NCBI RefSeq assembly: GCF_022026395.1
Contig: NZ_CP041767.1
Location: 2,450,501-2,514,500 of the forward strand
Direction of reading: 5' to 3'
DNA length: 64,000 nucleotides
DNA from: Brevibacillus brevis
GTDB taxonomy: Bacteria; Bacillota; Bacilli; Brevibacillales; Brevibacillaceae
Position numbers and translations under genes: made by a program. The notes under the pieces are model-generated. The model was not told the DNA's origin. It worked only from the letters and a program-made list of their open reading frames with translations, and made no database searches. This document shows positions 8,670 through 16,534 of this stretch, piece by piece (the stretch's first letter is position 1; the number at the start of each line of letters is the position of its first letter).

Positions 8670-9138
8670 ATTTGCTTCCAAACCACTCCCACAGCTTCAA
8701 CACAAAGGCAGTAATGCCCGCAGCCATCAAAGGCCCGACGGGAATGCCCCGGAAAAACACAATGCCAATAATCGAGCCAATCACCAGACCGACAATCATA
8801 TGTGGCTCAGAGCGTAGCAAATCGAGTCCTTTTCCATTCATCCAGGTGGCAATGGCCCCACCAGCCAGTGCGGTTAAGCCGACGACCGTAGTGAAAAGAG
8901 GCGTGACGTCTTTCCACGATATTTTTTCGCTGGCGAATGGAACCAGTACGGAAATGGTCAAAAAGAGCAGGCCGAGCTCCAAACCGCGACGTTCTACCGT
9001 TGGGAAAAAACGCTCCAGCGCCGTTAACTTCAACACCAACAATATACTCGCGGCAGTGGCAATAATCGGTGAGCGCCCAATAAGACCGATAACGATCAGG
9101 ATAACGAGCATCACTTCTCCAGACATCATTGGCATCAT
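8668..9138 (-). CDS. DUF441/UPF0756 integral membrane protein (YeaL type)
   Basis: 156 residues, almost entirely membrane: segments near 9-24, 25-38, 54-70, 82-98, 113-130 and 136-150. Glycine-rich turns (GLIGRSP near the N terminus, [16 protein letters not shown] near the C terminus) are typical of the UPF0756 family, known from E. coli YeaL. The function is unknown; transport has been suggested by topology only. Several in-frame ATGs occur in the first ten codons, and no clean ribosome-binding site decides between them. It lies 27 bases downstream of comB and may be the last gene of that minus-strand group. Confidence 0.85.
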   Translation of the reverse strand: MMPMMSGEVMLVILIVIGLIGRSPIIATAASILLVLKLTALERFFPTVERRGLELGLLFLTISVLVPFASEKISWKDVTPLFTTVVGLTALAGGAIATWMNGKGLDLLRSEPHMIVGLVIGSIIGIVFFRGIPVGPLMAAGITAFVLKLWEWFGSK

Positions 9139-9165
9139 AACCCCTGTCCCTGTACTCCTTTCACA

Positions 9166-9882
9166 TTATGAGACAAGGTGTGGGAGTATGCGTTTCTCCT
9201 TGATATAGGGAACGATTTGATACTGATCTATTTGAGCGCAGTACCGTATATCGCTTGCGAGATGGTGCTGAATGAGCCTTTTTCCTGTTGTCGTGTGGGG
9301 TAACATCTCGCTCAGTTTTCCAGCGTAATAAAGATAGCTCGCTTTGAGCACTTCACCCAGATCACAAATTTGGATGCTCGGCAACGATTGTTGCGCCTGT
9401 GCAATCATCAAGCCGGCAGCTAGACCGTCTTCCAGAGCGAATTCCGACCGGGTACCGGCACAGTACAGCGTAATATCGAGATGATATGAAAGAGCGTGCC
9501 GCATGCATGCAGTGGCATTCAAGAAGCAGCCAATCAAGAGAGCAGAGGCGCGTTCTGCTTTTTGGATCGCGCGAGTCCCGTTCGTCGTGGTGAGAATAAG
9601 CTGGCTTCCCGTTTTCCCTAGTGCTGCGATTTCAGTTGGCGAGTTGTTGCAATCGAATTCGGGGATTTTTTTACAGTGACGTTCACCGGCCAAAATACAG
9701 TCGTTAGTGCGGAGGGAGTTCGCTTGCCCAATGGTTTCGACCGGGATGACGCTGCGAAATCCATTACCTAATGCGGTGACAATCGTACTGGAGGCACGAA
9801 GCACATCAATGACGATGACTACATGATTGCTGATCTGTTCAAAACGTATTTCTTCCACGGTCGGCACCACTTCTATTCGCAC
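9166..9882 (-). CDS. comB: 2-phosphosulfolactate phosphatase (ComB family)
   Basis: 238 residues. The family hydrolyses 2-phosphosulfolactate to sulfolactate, a compound that accumulates in Bacillus spores and a precursor of coenzyme M in archaea. Visible conserved blocks are VIVIDVLRASSTIVTAL (Asp-Val-Leu-Arg core), LAGER, TTTNGTRAI and CAGTRSEFALEDGLAAG. The GTG at 9882 follows GGGAGG by eight bases and gives MRIEVVPTV; an in-frame GTG at 9891 lies inside that site. The start overlaps the end of comA by 10 bases, so the two are coupled. B. subtilis carries the pair as yitC-yitD elsewhere on its chromosome. Confidence 0.92.
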   Translation of the reverse strand: MRIEVVPTVEEIRFEQISNHVVIVIDVLRASSTIVTALGNGFRSVIPVETIGQANSLRTNDCILAGERHCKKIPEFDCNNSPTEIAALGKTGSQLILTTTNGTRAIQKAERASALLIGCFLNATACMRHALSYHLDITLYCAGTRSEFALEDGLAAGLMIAQAQQSLPSIQICDLGEVLKASYLYYAGKLSEMLPHTTTGKRLIQHHLASDIRYCAQIDQYQIVPYIKEKRILPHLVS

Positions 9883-10694
9883 GGATAACACCTCCCTCTG
9901 TCCATGATTAGGGCTGTATCGCCGCGCAATCCTCGCCGTAGCGTCTCCAAAGAGAATACATCTGTATAGGCAATGTTTCCGAGATTCACGTCGCTGCCAA
10001 TGGCCTTGATGAAGCTGACCTGTTGATCTTTTTGTGGTGCTTCCCAGATCAGGCGAGTTGCCTTTTCTTTGGCCGCCGTGACAATGTCCAAAACGAAGGA
10101 ATCGTCAATCTTGCCATCTCCGTCACACACACCGACAGTCCCGCTTTCTCTCGCTTCCACAATAACGTGACTGGCACCATTGTGCAGGTCAAAGCTCAGG
10201 GTCTCCAGCAATTCTTCTCGACATGCGCGATACTCGGCCGTTTTTTTCCCGACCTCTGTATAGACCACCAGATCATTGTCTAAGGCGTAATTGATGGCTT
10301 CCTGACGCTGTGCAAAGGATAGAGGGAATGTTCCATCGGATATTTCTACCGCAGAAAAACCGAGTGAGCGAATCAGCTTCATATAATCTGCAATTGTATT
10401 GTGGCGAATGGCGATTTCAAAAAAAGTTCCTCCTGGCATGATGTGTACGCCATATTGTTTTGCAAGCATCAATTTTTGGCTGAGTATTTCGAGGGGGTAC
10501 AGAGCGATGGTGCCAAAACCGAGTTTGTATAGATCGATATAGGGAGCAGCCAGCGCTAACAAGTCGGAATAAGCGGTAAGTCCAAGGCCTTTGTCAATGA
10601 CCATGGTTAAGCCCTTCACACGAGGCTTCTCTCGTATTTGCCCGGACGGGTTTGCCCAGCTATCAGGTAAAAAAGATTGATCACACTCTACCAT
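9873..10694 (-). CDS. comA: Phosphosulfolactate synthase (ComA family)
   Basis: 273 residues. The enzyme adds sulfite to phosphoenolpyruvate to make 2-phosphosulfolactate. It is a TIM-barrel family; recognisable blocks are TMVIDKGLG, YIDLYKLGFGT, MPGGTFFE, VEISDGT, EVGKK, VIVEARESGTVG and IWEAPQKDQQV. The ATG at 10694 has GAGGA eight bases before it; an in-frame ATG at 10709 would add five residues. In minus-strand reading CATACACT lies at 10737-10730, resembling a -10 box of mother-cell sigma factors, but no good -35 was found. This is not competence gene comA of B. subtilis. Confidence 0.92.
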   Translation of the reverse strand: MVECDQSFLPDSWANPSGQIREKPRVKGLTMVIDKGLGLTAYSDLLALAAPYIDLYKLGFGTIALYPLEILSQKLMLAKQYGVHIMPGGTFFEIAIRHNTIADYMKLIRSLGFSAVEISDGTFPLSFAQRQEAINYALDNDLVVYTEVGKKTAEYRACREELLETLSFDLHNGASHVIVEARESGTVGVCDGDGKIDDSFVLDIVTAAKEKATRLIWEAPQKDQQVSFIKAIGSDVNLGNIAYTDVFSLETLRRGLRGDTALIMDRGRCYPCE

Positions 10695-10844
10695 CGGCAA
10701 GTTCCTCATTTCTTCTAGGCGTATGGTTCAGTGTATGCCCAGTGAAGGGGAGGAGTGAGGGCAAAAGCCTATAGAGATGATTCAAAAAGTGCTGAAATGA
10801 TGTGGTACAGGCATAGAGTGAAACGGAGGGGAGGACGAGACGGT

Positions 10845-11108
10845 ATGTTGGAAAAAGCAATTATGGGTATGGCGGCACTTCGGGTCTTTTCAGGCAGTAT
10901 CGAGATCATTGCAGCTTTGCTCATTTTGAAAGTGAACCAGGTCGAAAAAGCTCTGCTTATTAATTCAGGTCTGGCGATTGTCGGACCAATTATCTTGATC
11001 ACCACCACGACTATCGGATTATTAGGGATGTCGGACCGGGTTAGCTTTGCCAAAATAGCTTGGATTCTGGTGGGAATCTCCTGCATTTTGATTGGCGTCC
11101 GCAAATAG
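10845..11108 (+). CDS. yqhV: YqhV-type two-helix membrane protein (DUF2619)
   Basis: 87 residues, nearly all hydrophobic, with three close segments (about 5-20, 36-52, 63-82). The sequence ALRVFSGSIEIIAALLILKVNQVEKALLIN and the position just before spoIIIAA fit YqhV of the bacilli. Function unknown. The ATG at 10845 follows GGAGGGGAGG. An open frame extends upstream to 10755 but lacks a ribosome-binding site and is polar, unlike the family. The protein is encoded divergently from comA. Confidence 0.8.
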   Translation: MLEKAIMGMAALRVFSGSIEIIAALLILKVNQVEKALLINSGLAIVGPIILITTTTIGLLGMSDRVSFAKIAWILVGISCILIGVRK

Positions 11109-11186
11109 CTACCATTTCCTTCCACTGGTAAATGCCATCACCATGGGGAATTATATGTGGGAGAGATTGGATGGGAGGGAATGTGG

Positions 11187-11666
11187 ATGCCAGAATCATT
11201 GGCGAATCGAATCGCATACTTGCAAGGGTTGGCAGATGGGCTGGATGTAGGTGAGAAAAGCTCCGAAGGAAAAATTATGGTAGAGATGATTGAGATTCTA
11301 AATGAGGTGGAAGGCCAACTGCGAGAGCTTCACGCGCGAGTGGAAGAGGCAGAGGATTATGTGGAGGCCTTGGATGAAGACTTGGAGGACATTGAGCTCT
11401 ACCTATTTGAAGATGATGATGACCTCTACGAAACCGTTGTCGATTGTGAGGATGATGACGACGAGTATGCGACCTTCTACGATTTGGATGATGATGAAGA
11501 CGCACAACTGTACGAAGGACAAGTAGATCCCCATCTCGATACGACTTATGAGTTCGCATGCCCTAGCTGCCAAAAAGAAATCTACCTGCACGAGGGCAAA
11601 GATGAGGAAGGCTTCAGACACTATGTAATAGAGCCGGTGGATAACAAGAAAACGGATAATCGATGA
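11187..11666 (+). CDS. Highly acidic protein with a C-terminal CxxC (CD1247-like N-terminal domain)
   Basis: 159 residues. Residues 1-55 form an amphipathic, probably coiled-coil region (LANRIAYLQGLADGLDVGEKSSEGKIM) that I recall from the CD1247 N-terminal-domain family. Residues 55-115 are a long Asp/Glu tract with several D runs (for example EDDDDLYE, DDDDEYA, DLDDDED). The end has FACPSCQKEIYLHEG, half of a zinc ribbon, so zinc binding might need a dimer. GGGAGGGA stands six bases before the ATG at 11187. The role is unknown. It sits between yqhV and spoIIIAA and ends at its own terminator, so it is probably not part of the spoIIIA operon. Confidence 0.75.
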   Translation: MPESLANRIAYLQGLADGLDVGEKSSEGKIMVEMIEILNEVEGQLRELHARVEEAEDYVEALDEDLEDIELYLFEDDDDLYETVVDCEDDDDEYATFYDLDDDEDAQLYEGQVDPHLDTTYEFACPSCQKEIYLHEGKDEEGFRHYVIEPVDNKKTDNR

Positions 11667-11679
11667 TTCCGATAGGAAA

Positions 11680-11722
11680 AGCTTGCACTCGCGTTCTAGC
11701 ACGAGAGCAAGCTATTTTTTTT
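11680..11722 (+). terminator. Intrinsic terminator before the spoIIIA operon
   Basis: AGCTTGC-A-CTCG pairs with CGAG-A-GCAAGCT and is followed by A then eight T residues. Confidence 0.88.
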
Positions 11723-11752
11723 GCATAAATCTCGTCCACCTCTGCATAGGAT
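11723..11752 (+). promoter_or_regulatory. Sigma-E-type promoter of the spoIIIA operon
   Basis: GCATAAAT (11723-11730), 14-bp spacer, CATAGGAT (11745-11752). This fits the sigma-E pattern of an ATA-containing -35, 14-15 bases, and CATAnnnT, and lies about 50 bases before spoIIIAA, a known sigma-E target in B. subtilis. Confidence 0.7.
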
Positions 11753-11804
11753 GGAGGTAAGTCAAAGTGGACAAAGGCAGAATGCTGCAAAAGGAGGGTA
11801 CCTG

Positions 11805-12767
11805 ATGAATGAGATCTTGGCGATTTTGCCAGCAACTTTACGCACGATTTTGACGGCCCTTCCTATCGCTGTAAGAGAGAATCTGGAAGAGATTCGGCTT
11901 CGGCAAAACCAGCCGCTGGAAGTCCGGTTTGGCCAGCAATCCAGCTATGTGACATCGTCGGGACAAATCACCTCGATACCCGCACAAGGATGGCTGTTTT
12001 CGGCAGAAGAGGCAGGAAAGCTCTTAAACCAGGTCAGCCAGCATTCTCTCTATGCCTTGGAAGAAGAGTTGAAAAGGGGTTACATCACGGTGGTTGGCGG
12101 TCATCGCATTGGCATTGCGGGGAAAGTGGTGCTGGACAAAGGTGAAGTGAAGGGAATCAGAGATGTGACCAGCTTCAACATCCGGATTGCCCGCGAGAAA
12201 AAAGGCGCGGCCAAGAAGGTCATGCCGTATTTGTTTGAGGATGGCAAATTGCAAAACACGCTGCTCATCTCCCCACCCCAATGCGGGAAGACAACCTTGT
12301 TGCGTGATATCGCACGAACCATCAGCTACGGGAGTGAGTGGTCTTCAAGTCGCAAGGTAGGAATTGTGGACGAGCGTTCCGAGTTGGCGGGATGCTTGCA
12401 AGGAGTTCCTCAACGAGACGTCGGTCCGCGAACGGATGTGCTGGACGCTTGCCCAAAGGCAGTAGGGATGATGATGCTGATTCGCTCCATGTCTCCTGAT
12501 GTTCTGATTGTGGACGAGGTGGGAAGAGCGGAGGATGGCGACGCAGTCTGGGAAGCGATTCATGCAGGTGTAGCCGTCATTTGCTCGGCGCATGGAGCGA
12601 GCGTAAAGGAAGTGGCCGAACGTCCCATGCTGGGCAAGCTGATTCGATATGGAGCCTTTTCCCGCTACATCGTACTCAGCCGGGCAAAAGGTGTCGGAAC
12701 GATCCAGGCCATCTACGATCAAAGCATGAACCTGGTTGAAAGGGAGAAGGTTGCATGGTCAAGCTGA
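11805..12767 (+). CDS. spoIIIAA: Stage III sporulation ATPase SpoIIIAA
   Basis: 320 residues. SpoIIIAA is the ATPase of the mother-cell secretion-like channel (the feeding tube) connecting mother cell and forespore. The P-loop is SPPQCGKTTLLRD with Lys162 and Thr163; the usual first Gly is Ser156 here. Walker B is VLIVDEVGR. VVGGHRIGIAG and SAHGASVKE are typical of this secretion-ATPase subfamily. The ATG at 11805 follows AAGGAGGG. It opens the eight-gene operon, with a 13-base overlap into spoIIIAB. Confidence 0.96.
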   Translation: MNEILAILPATLRTILTALPIAVRENLEEIRLRQNQPLEVRFGQQSSYVTSSGQITSIPAQGWLFSAEEAGKLLNQVSQHSLYALEEELKRGYITVVGGHRIGIAGKVVLDKGEVKGIRDVTSFNIRIAREKKGAAKKVMPYLFEDGKLQNTLLISPPQCGKTTLLRDIARTISYGSEWSSSRKVGIVDERSELAGCLQGVPQRDVGPRTDVLDACPKAVGMMMLIRSMSPDVLIVDEVGRAEDGDAVWEAIHAGVAVICSAHGASVKEVAERPMLGKLIRYGAFSRYIVLSRAKGVGTIQAIYDQSMNLVEREKVAWSS

Positions 12768-13273
12768 TGGGAGCCGTACTCATCCTGTTCTCGGCGTCGA
12801 TGGTTGGTTGGCAGATCGGTAAGTATTACGCGAATCGTCCCGTTCAGCTTCGGGCTCTACTCGTTGCTCTGCAAATGCTCGAAACGGAAATCGTGTTCGG
12901 GATGACTCCATTACAGCGAGCGTTTGTGAAGGTCGGTCATCGCGTTTCCGAAGAGGTGGGGAAAGTATTTCTTCTGGCAGCTGAATTCCTGCAGACAGAA
13001 AAGGCGCATTCGGCTGAGGAAGCGTTGCAACAAGCCATGAACAGACTCTGGACCCAAACCGCCTTGCGCAGACAAGAACGAGAGGTGCTTGAGAGTCTAG
13101 GTCAGGTACTCGGATCATCCGATCGGGAAGACCAGCAAAAGCATTTGCGCCTGGCTGTCACCCACCTGCGAGGGTTGGAAGAGGAGGCTCGTGCAGAACA
13201 GGAAAAGTACGAAAAAATGTACAAGAGTTTGGGCTTTTTAGGTGGACTCTTGGTCGTCATCCTGATGTTCTAA
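12755..13273 (+). CDS. spoIIIAB: Stage III sporulation protein SpoIIIAB
   Basis: 172 residues. Topology: N-terminal membrane segment (about 4-20), a soluble helical domain resembling type II secretion GspF cytoplasmic domains, and a C-terminal membrane segment (LGFLGGLLVVILMF). It is thought to anchor the SpoIIIAA ATPase to the channel. The ATG at 12755 lies within the last codons of spoIIIAA after AGGGAGAAGG, so translation is coupled. Family length in B. subtilis is about 171. Confidence 0.94.
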   Translation: MVKLMGAVLILFSASMVGWQIGKYYANRPVQLRALLVALQMLETEIVFGMTPLQRAFVKVGHRVSEEVGKVFLLAAEFLQTEKAHSAEEALQQAMNRLWTQTALRRQEREVLESLGQVLGSSDREDQQKHLRLAVTHLRGLEEEARAEQEKYEKMYKSLGFLGGLLVVILMF

Positions 13274-13289
13274 AGGCGAGGTGTTCACA

Positions 13290-13493
13290 GTGGATTTTGA
13301 TTTGACACCTGTTTTCCAGATAGGAGCAGTAGGGTTCATTACAGCCATCCTGCATACGGTCCTGAAGCAGGCGGGCAAGGAAGATATTGCGCATTGGGCA
13401 ACTCTGGTTGGATTCATCATTGTCCTTTACATGGTGTCCCATTACATCGGCGATTTGTTCTCCGAAGTAAAACGCGTCTTCCTGTTCAACTGA
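13290..13493 (+). CDS. spoIIIAC: Stage III sporulation protein SpoIIIAC
   Basis: 67 residues with two membrane helices (about 7-24 and 36-55) separated by KQAGKEDIAHW. SpoIIIAC is a small channel component related to the SpoIIIAD fold. The GTG at 13290 is chosen because GAGGTG ends six bases before it, giving MDFDLTPVFQIGAVG and the family length. The in-frame GTG at 13281 is part of the ribosome-binding site. Confidence 0.92.
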   Translation: MDFDLTPVFQIGAVGFITAILHTVLKQAGKEDIAHWATLVGFIIVLYMVSHYIGDLFSEVKRVFLFN

Positions 13494-13506
13494 GGAGGGG
13501 CTCCAG

Positions 13507-13896
13507 ATGGAGATTGTACAAATTGTCGGACTAGGACTGGTGGCTACGATTCTCGCGCTAGTCATTAAGGAGCAGAAGCCGATGTTCGCCTTTTTGCTGG
13601 CGATCGCGAGCGGAGTCATCATCTTTTACTTTCTCGTCGGAAAAATAGCAGAGGTCATTCGGATTTTGGAAAGATTGGCGGTTCAAGCAGATTTGAACCT
13701 TGTGTTTCTGGAAACGATTCTAAAAATCATCGGAATTGCCTACATTGCTGAATTCGGTGCGCAGATGACCCGAGATGCTGGACAAGGTGCGATTGCTTCG
13801 AAAATCGAGCTCGCTGGAAAAGTTCTCATACTGGTTATGGCTGTACCGATCATCCAAATCATTATCGAAACAGTGATCGACTTGTTACCGGCATAA
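13507..13896 (+). CDS. spoIIIAD: Stage III sporulation protein SpoIIIAD
   Basis: 129 residues with four hydrophobic segments (about 3-20, 26-45, 65-85, 101-127). Characteristic blocks are LKIIGIAYIAEFGAQMTRDAG and KIELAGKVLILVMAVPI. It forms part of the membrane portion of the SpoIIIA channel complex. GAGGAGGGG precedes the ATG. It is third of the small membrane proteins in the operon and is followed after 10 bases by spoIIIAE. Confidence 0.94.
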   Translation: MEIVQIVGLGLVATILALVIKEQKPMFAFLLAIASGVIIFYFLVGKIAEVIRILERLAVQADLNLVFLETILKIIGIAYIAEFGAQMTRDAGQGAIASKIELAGKVLILVMAVPIIQIIIETVIDLLPA

Positions 13897-13906
13897 GGGA
13901 GGTGGG

Positions 13907-15109
13907 ATGTCCATGGCACATACTTGCAAGCTGATCCTGTTCTGGTTCCTGCTATTTGCCTTGTTTCCAGTAGCGGTGTCAGCTACAACGACACCCGCTG
14001 TGGCACCCGGAGCCGGTCCGATCAATCAAATCGTGCAACAACAGGTCGATCACTTGCAGCTAGACCGAGTCGAACAGTATTGGAAACAGTTGCAGCGCGA
14101 CTATAAAGGGTACTTGCCTGATTTGAAATCGGAAGGCTTTATCCAAATCCTCATGCAGCAAGGTGACTTTAGTATTTCAGGAGTCCTGCAAGGAATGGGC
14201 AAGTTCATCTTTCATGAGATTTTGATGAATGGCAAGCTGCTCAGCTCCATCATTATCATTACAGTCTTCGCGATGATTCTCGAAACGATGCAGAACGCCT
14301 TTGAACGCAATGCGGTATCGACAGTGGCGTACTCGATTACGTATCTCGTCTTGATGGTACTTGCGATCAACAGCTTTCATGTCGCCATTACCTATGCAAA
14401 AGACGCAATCGCGAACATGTCTGATTTCATGCTGGCCATGATCCCGCTCGTCATCGCTCTGCTCGCTTCGGTAGGCAATCTGGCATCCGCCACAATGTTT
14501 CACCCGTTGATTATCTTCATGATCAACACCAGCGGCATGATGATCTCTTATGTCGTATTCCCGCTTCTGTTTCTCTCGGCGATGCTCTCTATCGTCAGCC
14601 TGTTTTCAGAGAGGTACAAAGTCACGCAGTTAGCGACCTTGCTGCGCAATATTGCAATGGGTGTCCTTGGCTCGTTTCTGACGATCTTTCTCGCCATCAT
14701 TTCCATACAAGGAGCCACTTCAGCTGTTGCGGACGGGGTCACGCTCCGAACAGCGAAATACATCACGGGCAATTTCATCCCGATAGTAGGTCGTGTGTTC
14801 TCCGATGCGGCAGATACTGTACTCAATGCCTCGCTACTGGTCAAAAATGCCGTGGGCTTGGCGGGAGTTTTGATCCTGATCATGCTATGCGCGTTTCCGG
14901 CTTTGAAGATACTGGTACTGGCTCTGATCTACAATCTGTCATCTGCCGTACTCCAACCGCTTGGAAACAGCCCAATCATCAGTGCGTTAGGTACGATTGG
15001 GAAAAGTCTTTTGTTCGTCTTCGCTGCTTTGGCAACGGTCGGCCTGATGTTCTTTCTGGCGATTACGATCATTATTGCGGCGGGCAACATCTCCATGATG
15101 GTTCGGTAG
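13907..15109 (+). CDS. spoIIIAE: Stage III sporulation polytopic protein SpoIIIAE
   Basis: 400 residues. A signal peptide (about 1-27, ending AVSA before TTTP) is followed by a soluble segment to about 105 and then seven or more membrane segments. In the family this is the largest membrane subunit of the SpoIIIA channel. The ATG at 13907 lies four bases after GGAGG; the ATG at 13913 lies ten bases after it, so the start is uncertain by two residues. The length agrees with family members of roughly 400 residues. Confidence 0.95.
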   Translation: MSMAHTCKLILFWFLLFALFPVAVSATTTPAVAPGAGPINQIVQQQVDHLQLDRVEQYWKQLQRDYKGYLPDLKSEGFIQILMQQGDFSISGVLQGMGKFIFHEILMNGKLLSSIIIITVFAMILETMQNAFERNAVSTVAYSITYLVLMVLAINSFHVAITYAKDAIANMSDFMLAMIPLVIALLASVGNLASATMFHPLIIFMINTSGMMISYVVFPLLFLSAMLSIVSLFSERYKVTQLATLLRNIAMGVLGSFLTIFLAIISIQGATSAVADGVTLRTAKYITGNFIPIVGRVFSDAADTVLNASLLVKNAVGLAGVLILIMLCAFPALKILVLALIYNLSSAVLQPLGNSPIISALGTIGKSLLFVFAALATVGLMFFLAITIIIAAGNISMMVR

Positions 15110-15117
15110 GTGATGAG

Positions 15118-15795
15118 ATGACGTGGTTAACCCTGTGGTTGAAAAAAATTATCCTGCTCGTCCTTTTGGCTGCCTTCCTCGATCTGATCTTGCCCAATAC
15201 GACACTGCAACGCTACGTAAAAATGGTGATGGGCTTGATTCTCTTGCTGACAATCATTTCTCCTGTGTTCAGTCTGTTCAGCCTCTCGCAGGAAGATTTG
15301 GCCTTTCGTCTGGATCGATACCAGCAAGAGCTGAACAAGCCTGCTTCGGCAGAGTGGAAACGCATCACTGACAAGCTGCTCGGTCAACAAAACCAACAGA
15401 TGACCGCTTACGTCCAGTCACAGGTAGCGTCCTCAGTAAAAGCGAGTGTCAAAGAGCAGTACGGCGTAACTGTCGAAGATGTCACGATTACCGTCAATCA
15501 GCAAAATCCAGAACAGCCAACCCTTGAGCGAATCGAGCTGGTAGTCGGTGACGCAAACAAGGAAGAGCAAAAAGGGCAGAGCACGATTGAGCCGATTAAA
15601 CCTGTCCAACCTGTTGAGATTACGATTGGCAACCCCATTGAAATACAACCGGATCCCAAACCAGATATTGCAGCAACAGCTCATCATGACAACCCACTTT
15701 ATGCGCAAATCACAAACGACGTCGCCAAAGAGTGGGGGCTCTCGAGAAGTCAGGTCGTCATCAAAGACGAATCGAGAGAAAGAGAGAAACAGTAG
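15118..15795 (+). CDS. spoIIIAF: Stage III sporulation protein SpoIIIAF
   Basis: 225 residues. Two N-terminal membrane helices (about 9-25 and 31-54) are followed by a soluble ring-building-motif-like domain (VQSQVASSVKASVKEQYGVTVEDVTITV and on). The middle (about 145-190) has a Pro/Glu-rich linker that separates the last 30 residues. The ATG at 15118 follows AGGTGAT. Upstream in-frame starts overlap spoIIIAE and are ignored. It lies eight bases after spoIIIAE. Confidence 0.92.
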   Translation: MTWLTLWLKKIILLVLLAAFLDLILPNTTLQRYVKMVMGLILLLTIISPVFSLFSLSQEDLAFRLDRYQQELNKPASAEWKRITDKLLGQQNQQMTAYVQSQVASSVKASVKEQYGVTVEDVTITVNQQNPEQPTLERIELVVGDANKEEQKGQSTIEPIKPVQPVEITIGNPIEIQPDPKPDIAATAHHDNPLYAQITNDVAKEWGLSRSQVVIKDESREREKQ

Positions 15796-15825
15796 CGGAT
15801 ACAGTCAGGAAGCGAGGTGAAAACA

Positions 15826-16521
15826 ATGAACCAATTGTGGGAAAAGCTGAAAAGTCTGTTTATGAAGCAGCAAGGTGAGACGATGCAGGAAGAAAAGAAA
15901 ATCGTAGTAGGAAGCAAGGGGAAAAACCAAAAACTAAAGCCGCTGCATTATTTCATCGTCATATTGGGAATTGGCGTAGCCATCATGATTCTGACGGATT
16001 TCCTCAGAGTGGAAAAAGACCAGCCACTCGGATTTGGAGATATAGGGAGTGAGGCGCCAGGTCCTTCTGGAGGCGATACAACTTCCCAGGTGTTGGGGGG
16101 ATCACCGACAACCGATGTCATTGCCGAATATGAAAACATTTACGAGACACAGCTTCGCGATATCCTAGCTTCTGTTGTCGGCGTCGGTGAAGTAGAGGTC
16201 ATGGTCAATCTGGAATCAACACCAGAGCTGGTTGTGGAAAAAAACCGCAACATTCGTTCTTCAACCAATCAGGAAATGGACAAAGAAAAGGCAACCCGCA
16301 ATCAAAATGACCAGTCACGAGATGAGCAGGTTGTCATTGTGCAAGGCGGCAAGCAAGATGCCCCCGTTATTGTGAAGACGCTGAAGCCGAAAGTCCGCGG
16401 GGTCCTAGTAGTTGCAAAAGGGGCCGATAACATCCAGGTTAAAGCGTGGATCACTGAAGCCGTTCAAAAGGTTTTGGATGTTCCCGCTTATAAAATATCC
16501 ATTTTGCCCAAAAAAGGGTAG
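15826..16521 (+). CDS. spoIIIAG: Stage III sporulation ring protein SpoIIIAG
   Basis: 231 residues. A basic cytoplasmic N terminus precedes one membrane helix (about 43-58, HYFIVILGIGVAIMILT). A ring-building domain lies in the space between the two membranes (IYETQLRDILASVVGVGEVEVMVNLEST, and KPKVRGVLVVAKGADNIQVKAWITEAVQKVL). A Gly/Ser/Pro-rich linker sits at about 70-95. In B. subtilis SpoIIIAG forms a large 30-mer ring in the channel. The ATG at 15826 follows GAGGTGA by five bases. Confidence 0.94.
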   Translation: MNQLWEKLKSLFMKQQGETMQEEKKIVVGSKGKNQKLKPLHYFIVILGIGVAIMILTDFLRVEKDQPLGFGDIGSEAPGPSGGDTTSQVLGGSPTTDVIAEYENIYETQLRDILASVVGVGEVEVMVNLESTPELVVEKNRNIRSSTNQEMDKEKATRNQNDQSRDEQVVIVQGGKQDAPVIVKTLKPKVRGVLVVAKGADNIQVKAWITEAVQKVLDVPAYKISILPKKG

Positions 16522-16534
16522 GAGGTAATGGCGA

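Noticed and set aside
10730-10737. CATACACT upstream of comA as a mother-cell sigma -10
   Set aside because: The -10 looks good on the minus strand but no matching -35 with correct spacing was found, so it was not listed as a promoter.
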